Source of the DNA: Candidatus Saccharimonadota bacterium
GTDB taxonomy: Bacteria; Patescibacteriota; Saccharimonadia; Saccharimonadales; Saccharimonadaceae
Length of the DNA stretch: 41,934 nucleotides
Assembly: GCA_017652105.1 (NCBI GenBank)
Contig: JAGCBP010000020.1
Span: 1-41,934 of the forward strand
Direction: 5' to 3'
In this document: piece by piece, positions 23,726-32,590 of the stretch
Layout: each line of letters starts with the position of its first letter
Position numbering within the stretch: position 1 is the first letter of the stretch
Program-made: the position numbers and the translations under genes
Notes under the pieces: model-generated
Told to the model about the DNA's origin: nothing
Seen by the model: only the letters and a program-made list of their open reading frames with translations
Database searches by the model: none

Positions 23726-26008
23726 TTATTTCTTTTTGGCAGATTTCTTTTTGCCTCTTGCACCTCTACGGGTTTTCTTGGCGGCAGTTTTCTTCGGCTT
23801 GTTTTTCAGCATTTCTTTGGCTTGCTCCAAAGTAATTTTCTTTGGATCTTGGTCTTTTGGAATTTTTACATTATTGCGACGGCCCGGCCCTTTGACATAC
23901 GGTCCATAGGCCCCGTTAATAATCATAATTTCGTCCCAATCGGCAATAATTGAATCAATTTTTTTCTGGTAAAGCGGCAAAGCTTCCTCAAAAGTCACCG
24001 TGTACGGATCAAAATCTTTCATCGGAATATTGTATTTGCCACCCTTGAGGTACGGCCCAAACGGACCACTCGCGGCAATTAGCTCTACCCCATCTTTAGT
24101 CTTGCCTAGCACCCGCGGCAGAGCCGGTAGTTCCAGTTGTAAGAGAGCCTGCTCGAGAGTCACTGTCTTGGTGGATTTTCTCTTAGGCAGTGGCGCAAAG
24201 CGTGGTTTTTCGCCCGCTTCTTTCTCGTTGTCACCGAGCTGGATAAACCCACCATTTTTGCCTACTTTAGCGTAAATTGGCTTGCCCGTTTTTGGATCAT
24301 GCCCAAGTAGTCTAGCATTATTATATCTTTCTACTCCAGATGCCACTAGTACAGTGTTGCGGAAAGGCCCATAAAAATCTTTTAACATCTTTACTCGTTC
24401 GAGTTTAGCGTCCGCCACCAAATCTAAATCCTTTTCAATATTGGCGGTAAATTTATAATCCACAATATTTTTGAAATTATCGGTGAGAAATCCCGCCACT
24501 AGTTCACCGATCGGCGTCGGCACTAGCTTACCCTTATTAGCGCCATATTTCTCGTTCACTACATTGCGCGCAATCTTACCTTTTTCGGCGGTCAGTTCCA
24601 CAATTTCCCGTTCCTCCCCTTCGGATTCACCTTTCACTACATACCCACGCGCTTGAATCGCGGTCATGATTGAAGCGTAAGTAGATGGCCGGCCAATCCC
24701 CAGCTCCTCCAGCTTCTTTACCAGAGAACCTTCAGTGTATCTTGCCGGCGGTTTGGCAAAATTTTGCCGCGCGGTAAGCGACAAACACTCAACCTTGTCC
24801 CCTTTAGAAACTTTTGGTAGCTCCAAATCTTTGCTTTTGCCATATACTTTGAGAAACCCATCAAATATCACTACTTCACCCTTCGCCACAAAATCGTGCG
24901 ATAGTTTAATCGTGGTTTTAGCCACCTTAGCATTGGCCATTTGAGTCGCCACTGTGCGCGCCCAGATTAGATTATACAAGCGTTTCTCGTAATCTGTCCT
25001 ACCAGCCGTAGTTCTCATTACGTCGGTCGGGCGAATCGCCTCGTGCGCCTCTTGGGCGCTAGCATCTTTGGTCTTAAAAACGCGCGTGTGCAAATAATTC
25101 TTGCCAAAAGTTCCCTCAATATATCCCGCAATTGTCGCCACGGCTTGCTTAGAAAGATTCAAAGAATCTGTACGGTGGTAAGTAATCAGACCAGCTTGGT
25201 AGAGTCCTTGCGCCGCACTCATCGTGGTGCGAGAGGAAAATCCTAGCTTGGCATTAGCCTCAATTTGGAGAGATGCCGTGGTGAATGGCACCGGATTTGC
25301 TTTCGTCCCCTCAGTCTCATCTACCGATTCCACCATAAAATCAGATTTTGTCAAGTCAGTAAGTAGCTTAGTAGCGGCCTTTTCATCTTTTGGCGCCTCA
25401 GCCTCGTAAGTCGCCTCAAAATCGGCATTTTTGTGGAATTTGCCGGTTACTTTAAAAGAGGATTTGCTCTCAAATTTCTCGATGTCTTTTTCTCTTTCCA
25501 CAATCAGTCTCAGCGCTGGCGACTGCACCCGCCCGGCCGAAATCGCACCCGGGACTTTTTTGCGCACCATATCGGAAAGGTCATAGCCCACCAGCATGTC
25601 TAGAGTCTGCCGCGCTTGCTGCGATGCCACCATATCCATATCCACCGTGCGCGGATTTTTGATTGCTTCCTCTAGAGCTGGCTTAGTAATCTCATGAAAA
25701 GTAATTCTCGCGGTATTTTTGGGCAACTTCAAAACTTCCAAAAGATGCCAAGAAATCGACTCTCCTTCTCGGTCCTCATCAGTCGCGAGCCAGATTTTGT
25801 CGGCCTTTTTGGCCTCTTTTTCGAGTTCATTAATGATAGATTTGTGCTCCGGATCAATTTCGTAAGTCACGTCAAAAGTATTTTTGTCCACCTTGGTGTC
25901 TTTGCGAATATGCCCCACCGAGGCTAGGACTTTAAAATCTTTACCGAGATATTTCTCAATCGTGTGTGCCTTCGCCGGGCTCTCTACTATCACTAAGTTT
26001 TTCGACAT
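23726..26008 (-). CDS. topA: DNA topoisomerase I
   Basis: Type IA topoisomerase that relaxes negative supercoils. 760 residues from MSKNLVIVESPAKAHTIEKYLG. The TOPRIM domain shows the Glu in VESPAKA and the Asp cluster DEDREGE. The active-site Tyr is in GLITYHRTDS, and SAGRVQSPALRLI is conserved. No zinc ribbons follow; instead there are three Toprim_C-type repeats (GGFIQLG, GPFGPYLKGGKYN, GAYGPYVKG) and a Lys/Arg-rich tail for DNA binding. The start was moved 11 codons inward because the upstream frame runs through the -10 region (TATAAT at 26018-26013, or TATTAT a few bases earlier). Confidence 0.96.
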   Translation of the reverse strand: MSKNLVIVESPAKAHTIEKYLGKDFKVLASVGHIRKDTKVDKNTFDVTYEIDPEHKSIINELEKEAKKADKIWLATDEDREGESISWHLLEVLKLPKNTARITFHEITKPALEEAIKNPRTVDMDMVASQQARQTLDMLVGYDLSDMVRKKVPGAISAGRVQSPALRLIVEREKDIEKFESKSSFKVTGKFHKNADFEATYEAEAPKDEKAATKLLTDLTKSDFMVESVDETEGTKANPVPFTTASLQIEANAKLGFSSRTTMSAAQGLYQAGLITYHRTDSLNLSKQAVATIAGYIEGTFGKNYLHTRVFKTKDASAQEAHEAIRPTDVMRTTAGRTDYEKRLYNLIWARTVATQMANAKVAKTTIKLSHDFVAKGEVVIFDGFLKVYGKSKDLELPKVSKGDKVECLSLTARQNFAKPPARYTEGSLVKKLEELGIGRPSTYASIMTAIQARGYVVKGESEGEEREIVELTAEKGKIARNVVNEKYGANKGKLVPTPIGELVAGFLTDNFKNIVDYKFTANIEKDLDLVADAKLERVKMLKDFYGPFRNTVLVASGVERYNNARLLGHDPKTGKPIYAKVGKNGGFIQLGDNEKEAGEKPRFAPLPKRKSTKTVTLEQALLQLELPALPRVLGKTKDGVELIAASGPFGPYLKGGKYNIPMKDFDPYTVTFEEALPLYQKKIDSIIADWDEIMIINGAYGPYVKGPGRRNNVKIPKDQDPKKITLEQAKEMLKNKPKKTAAKKTRRGARGKKKSAKKK

Positions 26009-26061
26009 ATATATTATAATAGCATACTTTTTGTTAAACACATAAATTTAGCAAAAACCTA

Positions 26062-26090
26062 TTTACATTTCAAAAATCTTATGCTAACAT
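26062..26090 (+). promoter_or_regulatory. Promoter of the 802-aa surface protein
   Basis: TTTACA (26062-26067), 17-base spacer, TAACAT (26085-26090) preceded by TGC. A ~38-base leader follows, with AAAGG about 14 bases before the ATG. Confidence 0.6.
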
Positions 26091-26134
26091 GAAGTAAATA
26101 AGTCATACATTTATAGAAAGGTCATATAGATAAT

Positions 26135-28543
26135 ATGAAAAATACAATCAATAACATCAAACAAAAATTAGCATCCTATATATATATATATAGGTCGCGC
26201 TTCAACTCTTTAAACTCTTACATCAAGAATTCTCGTAATCTCCGGGTGGTTGGTATTTCGGCTTCTGCGGCACTAGCTGCTTTTATGACCTTGGCAGCTT
26301 TTCCTATAACTCTGAAAGGAAATGTTGCAGAAGCATCTCCAGGCACAGCTAATCCTAGTGTTACTAATATCACTATGACTTCTACCACCAACACTGCTAG
26401 TGTAAATCTTTTACCTACAGACAGTAATGGTACCTTCGCCTATTCATCTGCCTTAGAACAAGCTGCCTTTAATGTAGCTACTAATAACGTATCCGGCTAT
26501 ACTTTAAACATCAATGGTTTAGATAGTACTGGACAATTAACTAACACTGCTACTGGTGCAGCCTTTAGTTCTATAGAATACCCTACTACTACGGATGCCT
26601 TCTCCTCAACTACTTCCTACAACGGCAAATGGGGGTATCTACCTTCTGTCTATAATTCAGAAACCAATACTGCCTTTAGACCAGCTCCTACTGAATCTGG
26701 CTCTACTTTGAATGTTACCCAGTGTGCTAATGGTGCTCCTACTACCCTTTGTCCAAATAACCAAATCGTAGATAACTATACCATTGGCCTAGGAGCTAGA
26801 GCAGATTACACTAAACCAGCTGGTACTTATACTAATACCTTTGTCCTGACTGCTGTAGGAAACCCAGTAGTCTATAGTGTAGCTTACTCAAAAGGAGATA
26901 TCACAGACACAGTAGCTAACCTCCCAGACAGACAATACAGTGATACTGGTATTACGGATACTAATATTACCCTAAGTTCGGTTGTCCCTACAAGAGTCAA
27001 CTATACCTTCCTCTATTGGTGTCTAGGAACATTAGGCAATAATGGTACTACTTGTGCTGGTACTACCTACAATCCTGGAGCTTCCTTTGGCATAGACCAA
27101 ACTACCACCAATGATTCTACACTCTATGCAGTCTGGTCTCCTAATATTACCATCAAGACTAATACTGGTATTGCTAGTGTCACTCTCAATGGTAGCAGTA
27201 CAACTTCTACTACTGGTACTACTATAACAGGCTTAGTCTATGGTCAGACTTACAATCTAGCAGCTACACTAAGCACTGGCTATTCCTTCACTTCCTGGAA
27301 TGCCGGAGACTATGGTACTATCGCAGATACTTCCTCTACTGGTGCTACTACTACCTATACTGTAGGAGCTGGACCTAGTACTATTACTCCTACTGCTACT
27401 ATAAATAAATATACTTGTACTAAACAATATAGACTCCAGAATGCTGATGGTACATGGGGAAGTTACACTACCGATACTACCGAACAAGTAAACTACGGTG
27501 CTACTTGTTCTTATTCTAAAACCGTCACTAACTATAAAGGCAGTGACTCTGGAGCAAATAACTCAGCTGCTAGTACTTCTGGTACTATGACAACTAGTGG
27601 ACTGACCCTTCAAGTTAGTATGTATAGAAATACCTATAGTGTATCCCTCACTGCTGGTACTGGTATTGCTAGTGTATCCATTACTGGTACTGGACTTAAG
27701 AGCGGTTCTGGTACGGCTAGTGCCGTAGCTCGCTATGGTGGAGCTATTACTATCGCTGCTACACTTACCAGTGGCTACGAATGGGTAAACTGGACTGGCA
27801 GTGCTACGTATACCAGCCAAAGCCAAAATATCTCCAGCGTGACCGGAAACCTATCCTTTACGGCGAATGGGAAAAGTAGCCTCGTAAACTATTGTACACA
27901 GGGTGGTGTATCTACTGCTAACTGTATGCAAACGATGACTTTATCTAACTGTTCTGGTACTAAGAGGGATGCAAGAGATAACATGAGTTACTCTGTAGCT
28001 AAGATTGGCCCATTTTGCTGGATGACCGAGAACCTAGACCTGGCTGGTGGCACAAAACTAGAAACTACCCTTTCTAATGTTACATCAGAATACACCCTCC
28101 CGGCCTCTTCTACTTCCGGTTTCTCAAACGATTCTACCGCCTACGTCTATAATAGCGGCAGAACGAACTGCTCGTCACCAGGCTGCTATTCCTACTATTC
28201 CTATGTAGCTGCTACTGCCGGTACTGGTGCATCCATATCAAGCGGCAATGCTCCTTCAGACATCTGTCCAAAAGGCTGGAGACTACCTACAGAGGCAGAA
28301 TTTAATACACTGGGATCTAGTTATTCCACTGGCTCTGTACTTACAGGTTCACCTTTCCTAGCTGTTTACGGCGGCCTCTACCTTAATTCCTCCTTCTCCA
28401 ATGGCGGCGCTCGCGGCAACTACTGGTCCTCTACAGCTGACGGTTCGTCGTACGCCTACTCCCTTTACTTCGATAGTAGCAAGGCCGATGTCAACAGCTA
28501 CAGTAAGAGGCGCGGGTTTAGCGTCCGTTGTGTTAAGTCCTAG
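26135..28543 (+). CDS. Large secreted surface protein with InlB-like repeat and Fib_succ-type C-terminus
   Basis: 802 residues. Signal sequence in the first ~70 (ASAALAAFMTLAAFPITL). An N-terminal domain (~70-250) contains NVATNNVSGYTLNI and KPAGTYTNTFVLTAVG and is shared with the 35582 protein. An InlB B-repeat-like unit follows (~250-335, ending STLYAVWSP), then further beta repeats rich in Thr/Ser/Gly. The C-terminus (~610-801) is a Fib_succ/C-type-lectin-like domain: ICPKGWRLPTEAEF, NYWSST, GFSVRCV. The last ~57 codons are mostly NNY-ended and shift composition, as in targets of diversity-generating retroelements. A (TA)8 tract lies at codons 15-19. No sortase signal. Likely adhesion or host contact. 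Confidence 0.85.
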   Translation: MKNTINNIKQKLASYIYIYRSRFNSLNSYIKNSRNLRVVGISASAALAAFMTLAAFPITLKGNVAEASPGTANPSVTNITMTSTTNTASVNLLPTDSNGTFAYSSALEQAAFNVATNNVSGYTLNINGLDSTGQLTNTATGAAFSSIEYPTTTDAFSSTTSYNGKWGYLPSVYNSETNTAFRPAPTESGSTLNVTQCANGAPTTLCPNNQIVDNYTIGLGARADYTKPAGTYTNTFVLTAVGNPVVYSVAYSKGDITDTVANLPDRQYSDTGITDTNITLSSVVPTRVNYTFLYWCLGTLGNNGTTCAGTTYNPGASFGIDQTTTNDSTLYAVWSPNITIKTNTGIASVTLNGSSTTSTTGTTITGLVYGQTYNLAATLSTGYSFTSWNAGDYGTIADTSSTGATTTYTVGAGPSTITPTATINKYTCTKQYRLQNADGTWGSYTTDTTEQVNYGATCSYSKTVTNYKGSDSGANNSAASTSGTMTTSGLTLQVSMYRNTYSVSLTAGTGIASVSITGTGLKSGSGTASAVARYGGAITIAATLTSGYEWVNWTGSATYTSQSQNISSVTGNLSFTANGKSSLVNYCTQGGVSTANCMQTMTLSNCSGTKRDARDNMSYSVAKIGPFCWMTENLDLAGGTKLETTLSNVTSEYTLPASSTSGFSNDSTAYVYNSGRTNCSSPGCYSYYSYVAATAGTGASISSGNAPSDICPKGWRLPTEAEFNTLGSSYSTGSVLTGSPFLAVYGGLYLNSSFSNGGARGNYWSSTADGSSYAYSLYFDSSKADVNSYSKRRGFSVRCVKS
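26177..26192 (+). repeat. (TA)8 dinucleotide tract inside the signal region
   Basis: Eight TA units centred in a 20-base perfect palindrome (cc-(TA)8-gg), coding YIYIY at residues 15-19. Gain or loss of one unit would shift the frame, so slipped-strand phase variation of this surface protein is possible. Confidence 0.65.
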
Positions 28544-28557
28544 GGGGCCTAAGTATT

Positions 28558-28583
28558 CGGTTCCCTCGCTCTCCGGGAATCCG
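28558..28583 (+). other. Hairpin downstream of the putative variable region
   Basis: cggttccc pairs with gggaatccg across a nine-base loop, with one bulge. It lies 15 bases after the stop codon in an unusually GC-rich patch. Diversity-generating retroelements often have a hairpin at this position; it could equally be a weak terminator. Confidence 0.4.
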
Positions 28584-28644
28584 CTGAGCCAAAAACCATT
28601 TGCCTAATTACACAAAAATCACAAAACATAGTATAATCTTTTAT

Positions 28645-29418
28645 ATGGAAAAAGTAATTGAAGCAAAAAACTTAAGAAAGGTTTACGGCAAAAAATCTGC
28701 CGAGTTTACTGCCCTTAGAGACATCAATCTCGATATTTACGAGGGCGAATCGGTCGCGATTGTCGGTAAATCTGGCTCGGGCAAATCTACCCTGATGCAC
28801 TTGCTCGCGCTACTCGACACCCCGACTTCCGGCACCATCAAAATCGATGGCGAGGAATCTACCAAGTTATCCAAAAAGCAGCTAAACAAGCTTCGCAATT
28901 CTCAGTTTGGCTTTGTTTTTCAGCAGTTTTTCATGAATCCCAAAGATACCGTGTTAAATAATGTTATGCTTCCCCTCAAAATTGCCGGGATTTCTCGGAG
29001 AAAGCGCAAACAAATTGCTCTGGATGCTCTCAAAATCGTTGACCTCGAGTCCAAGGCCAAGAATAAAGCCACCGACCTTTCTGGCGGGCAAAAACAGCGG
29101 GTTTGTATCGCCCGGGCTATTGTTAATAATCCCAAAATCATTTTCGCCGATGAGCCTACTGGCAACCTCGACTCCGCCACCGGCGACAAAATCACCGACC
29201 TACTCTTTGATTTAAACAAAAAGCAAGGCGTCACCCTGATTATTGTCACTCACGATGAGGATTTGGCCAAACTTTGCCAGCGAATTGTCCGGATTTCCGA
29301 TGGCAAAATCATCGCAGATGCTAGTGTTCGAAAAGATACCGCCAAAGAAGCGATGAAGCGCCTAGAAAAAGAGGCAGCCAGAGTCAAAAAAGCTAATGAA
29401 AAGGAGGCAAAATCATGA
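28645..29418 (+). CDS. MacB/LolD-type ABC transporter ATPase
   Basis: 257 residues from MEKVIEAKNLRKVYG. Walker A GKSGSGKST, Q-loop FVFQQFF, signature LSGGQKQR, Walker B IIFADEPTGNLDS, H-loop VTHDE. The class matches ATPases of FtsX-like exporters (MacB, LolD, bacitracin-type). The C-terminus has an extra charged helix rich in Lys/Glu. An upstream in-frame ATG was rejected because TATAAT (28632-28637) is seven bases before this one: leaderless. Its stop overlaps the permease start by four bases. It energises the next gene's product; substrate unknown, perhaps envelope or surface components. Confidence 0.93.
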   Translation: MEKVIEAKNLRKVYGKKSAEFTALRDINLDIYEGESVAIVGKSGSGKSTLMHLLALLDTPTSGTIKIDGEESTKLSKKQLNKLRNSQFGFVFQQFFMNPKDTVLNNVMLPLKIAGISRRKRKQIALDALKIVDLESKAKNKATDLSGGQKQRVCIARAIVNNPKIIFADEPTGNLDSATGDKITDLLFDLNKKQGVTLIIVTHDEDLAKLCQRIVRISDGKIIADASVRKDTAKEAMKRLEKEAARVKKANEKEAKS

Positions 29419-30728
29419 AAATTTCTGACATTATCGCTTCAGCAAATTCCAATCTTTTTAGAAACAAAACCAGGACTTTTCTGACTATTTTGGCGGTCTT
29501 TATCGGCTCGTTTACGATTATTTTGAATTCCGCCATCAACACCGGTGTCAATGATTATATCGACAAGCAACTTGAGGCGGCCGGCGGCGAAGGCTATCTA
29601 GAAATCATGACCAACGAAGCTGTTGATACTATTTCCTCAATGCTGCAATCTAGCTCTGAGGTCAGAGAATACCGCGAAGCTTCTGGTAGCGATCAAAAAT
29701 CTACCTACATCACCGATGAGCAGATTAAAAAGGCCCGCAAGGTTCCCGGTCTCGAGTCGATCGATTTGATTTATTCGGCCAATCCGGAATATATCAAGGC
29801 GGAAGGTTCCGACAAAAAGTTCGCCGTGACCAACCTTAATTTGATGCCAAGAGGCAATGTCAATCTCGATACCACCGCCGGTAGAAAACCCGATGCAAAC
29901 ACCGATAAGCTAGAGGTGGCCCTGACTCAAGCTTATGTCAAAGCCCTCGGCTTTGCTAGCGATGAGGATGCTATCGGAAAAACTGTCACTTTTGCCGTGC
30001 CAAACACCGTAGAATGCTACATGGTCTCTAGTCATGCAGACTGTCTCAAACTAGTTGATGCCAAAGTCGTCGGCGTTCAAGCCCCGAGCATCATGGCGGC
30101 GGGCGGCATGCGCGCTAATCTTGCTCTGAATCAAAAAATCTACGATCTTGCTACCGCAGGTATGCCAGATGAAGCCAAAAACCACGCTTACCAAGCTACC
30201 GCCCAGGTTGATCCAGCCAAAATCGATGATATCAAAAAAGAGCTCGAAAAAATCGGCCTTTCGGCCATGACTATCGATGACGAAGTCGGTATGATCAAAG
30301 TGTTCTTTGATGCTATTCTCGTGGTCTTTAATATCTTTGGCGGGATCGCCCTTTTGGCCGCTTCTATCGGTATTATCAACACTTTGTTTATGTCGGTCCA
30401 AGAGCGTACGCGTGAGATTGGTTTGATGAAAGCCATGGGTATGAGTAGTGGCAAAATTTTCTTTAGTTTCTCTTGCGAAGCGATTTTGCTTGGCTTTTGG
30501 GGTTCGGTAGTCGGGGTGATTTTCTCTGTCATCATCGGTAATATCGGCGACAAAATCGCCCACGAATCGTTTTTGAAAGATTTTCCTACCTTTGAGCTAG
30601 TCAAATTCGATCCTCTTAATATGCTGATTATCGTGCTGGTGATTATGTTTATCGCCTTTCTTGCTGGTACCTTGCCAGCTCACCGCGCCGCCAAAAAAGA
30701 TCCAATTGATGCTCTGAGATACGAATAA
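29415..30728 (+). CDS. MacB/FtsX-type ABC transporter permease
   Basis: 437 residues. First membrane helix near 20-40 after a cytoplasmic helix (NLFRNKTRTFLTILAVFIGSF), a large extracytoplasmic MacB-type domain (~45-290), then three membrane helices typical of FtsX: FNIFGGIALLAASIGIINTLF, IFFSFSCEAILLGFWGSVVGVIFSVI (read in pieces) and MLIIVLVIMFIAFLAGTLPA. MSVQERTREIGLMKAMGMSSGKI is the conserved coupling segment. Start overlaps the ATPase stop (ATGA). A strong hairpin follows at 30738-30784. Confidence 0.92.
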   Translation: MKISDIIASANSNLFRNKTRTFLTILAVFIGSFTIILNSAINTGVNDYIDKQLEAAGGEGYLEIMTNEAVDTISSMLQSSSEVREYREASGSDQKSTYITDEQIKKARKVPGLESIDLIYSANPEYIKAEGSDKKFAVTNLNLMPRGNVNLDTTAGRKPDANTDKLEVALTQAYVKALGFASDEDAIGKTVTFAVPNTVECYMVSSHADCLKLVDAKVVGVQAPSIMAAGGMRANLALNQKIYDLATAGMPDEAKNHAYQATAQVDPAKIDDIKKELEKIGLSAMTIDDEVGMIKVFFDAILVVFNIFGGIALLAASIGIINTLFMSVQERTREIGLMKAMGMSSGKIFFSFSCEAILLGFWGSVVGVIFSVIIGNIGDKIAHESFLKDFPTFELVKFDPLNMLIIVLVIMFIAFLAGTLPAHRAAKKDPIDALRYE

Positions 30729-30737
30729 ATCTAGAAA

Positions 30738-30784
30738 CCAAAATAGCCTCAGGTAAGGGTGGGCATCACCTGAGGCTATTTTGG
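30738..30784 (+). terminator. 17-bp perfect hairpin after the ABC permease
   Basis: 30738-30754 (ccaaaatagcctcaggt) pairs perfectly with 30768-30784 around a 13-base loop. No T tract follows, so it may instead protect the mRNA 3' end or belong to the next folded element. Confidence 0.65.
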
Positions 30785-30867
30785 CCCTCTAACGCTTCAC
30801 TTTCTATACCGGGTGAACCCCGGAAGCGTAACCCACCTCACACAATTGGGGCCCGCCGGTTAGAGGG
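30785..30867 (+). ncRNA. Candidate structured RNA between ABC permease and dprA
   Basis: ccctctaac (30785-30793) pairs with gttagaggg (30859-30867). Inside, cgcttc (30793-30798) pairs with gaagcg (30823-30828), enclosing ccggg-tgaa-cccgg, and ccc/ggg can pair in the remaining arm. This gives a branched fold. Another inverted pair, taaataagt/acttattta, lies at 30983-31015. No riboswitch or ribozyme class recognised. It could be a dprA leader or the tail of the ABC transcript. Confidence 0.35.
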
Positions 30868-31075
30868 ATTGCTATGCCTTCGAAATGGTCCCTTCAAAGT
30901 GGAGGTAATACTTATAACTTAAAACCTTTAAAGAAATTTTAAGCCCGAAGGGGTTTCAAAAGCACGCAATTTCTGGTATACTTAAATAAGTATAGTCGAA
31001 ATTATAACTTATTTAGGTGCGGTATAGGACTTTTTTCAGCCCTAACTGTATTCATTATATCACACAGGAGAAAAT
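30868..31075 (+). promoter_or_regulatory. dprA leader region
   Basis: Holds a TATACT-like box at 30977-30982 (tggtatactt), the inverted pair at 30983/31007, and a Shine-Dalgarno AGGAG just before the dprA ATG. No additional gene is seen on either strand. Confidence 0.4.
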
Positions 31076-31978
31076 ATGTCAACACTTTTTACAGATTTTT
31101 TTACAAAAATCAACCATTTTTCACCCCTAGAGCGCAATTTTACAGAGAAGTTAGCATCTATTGCGCTTACGCCTAAAACATTGTATTTTCGTGGTAAAAT
31201 ACCCGAAAATGTGTCAAAAACTGTGGCAATTGTCGGTTCTCGCCACAACACCAGATATGGCGAGGAGGTGGCCTATAAGCTCGCTCACGAGCTAGGCCGG
31301 CGTGGCGTGGTAGTGGTTTCGGGCCTAGCCTACGGGATAGATTCGATCGGCCACAGGGGTTGTCTTGACGCTGGCGGCGTCACCGTGGCGGTGCTCGGCA
31401 CCCCAATAGATGAAATCTACCCGAGAGAGCATAGCAGCTTAGCCAGAGAGATTGTTGAGAAAAACGGCGCTATCATCTCTGAATATGCCCCAGGGGCCAA
31501 AGTCTATCCTAAGGTAAGCTTTCTAGAGCGCAACCGTATTATCTCTGGCCTCTCTGATATCGTAGTGGTGGTAGAGGCCGCCGAGCGCTCTGGTTCCCTC
31601 AATACTGCCACTCATGCTCTAGAGCAAGGTAAAGAGGTTTTTGCCGTGCCCGGCAATATTACCAGCCCTTATTCTCAGGGGTGCAACAAATTAATCGCTC
31701 AGGGGGCTACCCCTTATACCGAGCCAGACGATATCCTTAGACTTCTCTTTCCTGAGGATTTTGCCAAAAAGCACCAAAACGCTAAGAAACAGGGCCTAAT
31801 TGGCGACAATGATGTCGAAACCGCCATTTTGACCGCCCTCTCTGAGGGTCTCAGAAGCGGCGAGGACATCATGAGGGCCAAAAAACTCCCACCAGAGGTA
31901 TTCAACCAGTCTATTACCCTTCTTGAAATCAAAGGCCGCATCGTTTCCCTCGGCCTCAACCACTGGGGTCTCTGCTAG
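31076..31978 (+). CDS. dprA: DNA processing protein DprA
   Basis: Loads RecA onto incoming single-stranded DNA during natural transformation. 300 residues. The Rossmann-like core shows VAIVGSRHNTRYGEE, VVVSGLAYGIDSIGHRGCL, VAVLGTPIDEIYP, FLERNRIISGLSDIVVVVEA and GSLNTATHALEQGKEVFAVPG, all typical. A C-terminal winged-helix remnant follows (~245-300). The N-terminal SAM-like domain is short. Shine-Dalgarno AGGAG. It overlaps the end of convergent pth by four bases. CPR cells depend on external nucleic acids, so uptake genes are expected. Confidence 0.95.
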   Translation: MSTLFTDFFTKINHFSPLERNFTEKLASIALTPKTLYFRGKIPENVSKTVAIVGSRHNTRYGEEVAYKLAHELGRRGVVVVSGLAYGIDSIGHRGCLDAGGVTVAVLGTPIDEIYPREHSSLAREIVEKNGAIISEYAPGAKVYPKVSFLERNRIISGLSDIVVVVEAAERSGSLNTATHALEQGKEVFAVPGNITSPYSQGCNKLIAQGATPYTEPDDILRLLFPEDFAKKHQNAKKQGLIGDNDVETAILTALSEGLRSGEDIMRAKKLPPEVFNQSITLLEIKGRIVSLGLNHWGLC

Positions 31979-32526
31979 GAAATAAATTCATCAATCTTAC
32001 CCGAAATTTCCCTCAAAATCTCTGGTAAACGCTCTTTTTCCTCTGGGGTGAAGCGGGACAGCACAAAATCCACCGCCCCCACTCTGTCAAACACCTCTTT
32101 GTTCCCCGTCCCCACGCGCAATCTCGCGTACTCTGTCGAGCCGAGCTCTTTATCAACGGATTTTAGCCCGTTGTTCCCCCCAGATGAGCCAAGCGAGCGA
32201 AATCTCAATTTGCCAAACTCTAGATCAAAATTATCACAAATCACCAAAATATCAGAGGGAGCAATCTTGTAATACCTAGCGTAATTGGCCACCGCCACCC
32301 CAGATAAGTTATAAAAATCTTGTGGCTTAATCAAAACCACCTTCTCAGATACACCAGATGCCCCGGATTTGCCTTCCATTTCGCAAAAAATCGCATTTAA
32401 CCGCGGTTTTTCGCTCCAAGAGCCACCACAACGCTTAAGGTAAAAATCTAGCGCCAAAAACCCCAAATTATGCCGTGTAAAGTTAAATCTATCCCCCGGA
32501 TTTCCTAGGCCTACTACCAATTTCAT
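31975..32526 (-). CDS. pth: Peptidyl-tRNA hydrolase
   Basis: Releases tRNA from prematurely dropped peptidyl-tRNA. 183 residues, usual length. Motifs: VVGLGNPGDRFNFTRHNLGF (catalytic His within TRHN), LIKPQDFYNLSG (family: KPxTfMNxSG, with Asn conserved), CDNFDLEFGKLRFR (catalytic Asp) and SSGGNNGLKS. The second motif has Asp-Phe-Tyr where Thr-(Y/F)-Met is usual, a mild deviation. TATAAT at 32540-32535 is eight bases before the ATG, without Shine-Dalgarno. It lies downstream of the der terminator. Confidence 0.95.
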   Translation of the reverse strand: MKLVVGLGNPGDRFNFTRHNLGFLALDFYLKRCGGSWSEKPRLNAIFCEMEGKSGASGVSEKVVLIKPQDFYNLSGVAVANYARYYKIAPSDILVICDNFDLEFGKLRFRSLGSSGGNNGLKSVDKELGSTEYARLRVGTGNKEVFDRVGAVDFVLSRFTPEEKERLPEILREISGKIDEFIS

Positions 32527-32550
32527 ACCCTATAATTATAGCATAAAATC

Positions 32551-32588
32551 CCCAAAAAAATAAAAGCCCCTCCACTGGCTTTTATTTT
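32551..32588 (-). terminator. Intrinsic terminator of the der - microprotein B unit
   Basis: Twelve-base perfect stem (32557-32568 with 32577-32588) with an eight-base loop; on the minus strand it runs into a long T tract. It begins three bases past the microprotein B stop codon. Confidence 0.8.
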
Positions 32589-32590
32589 GA

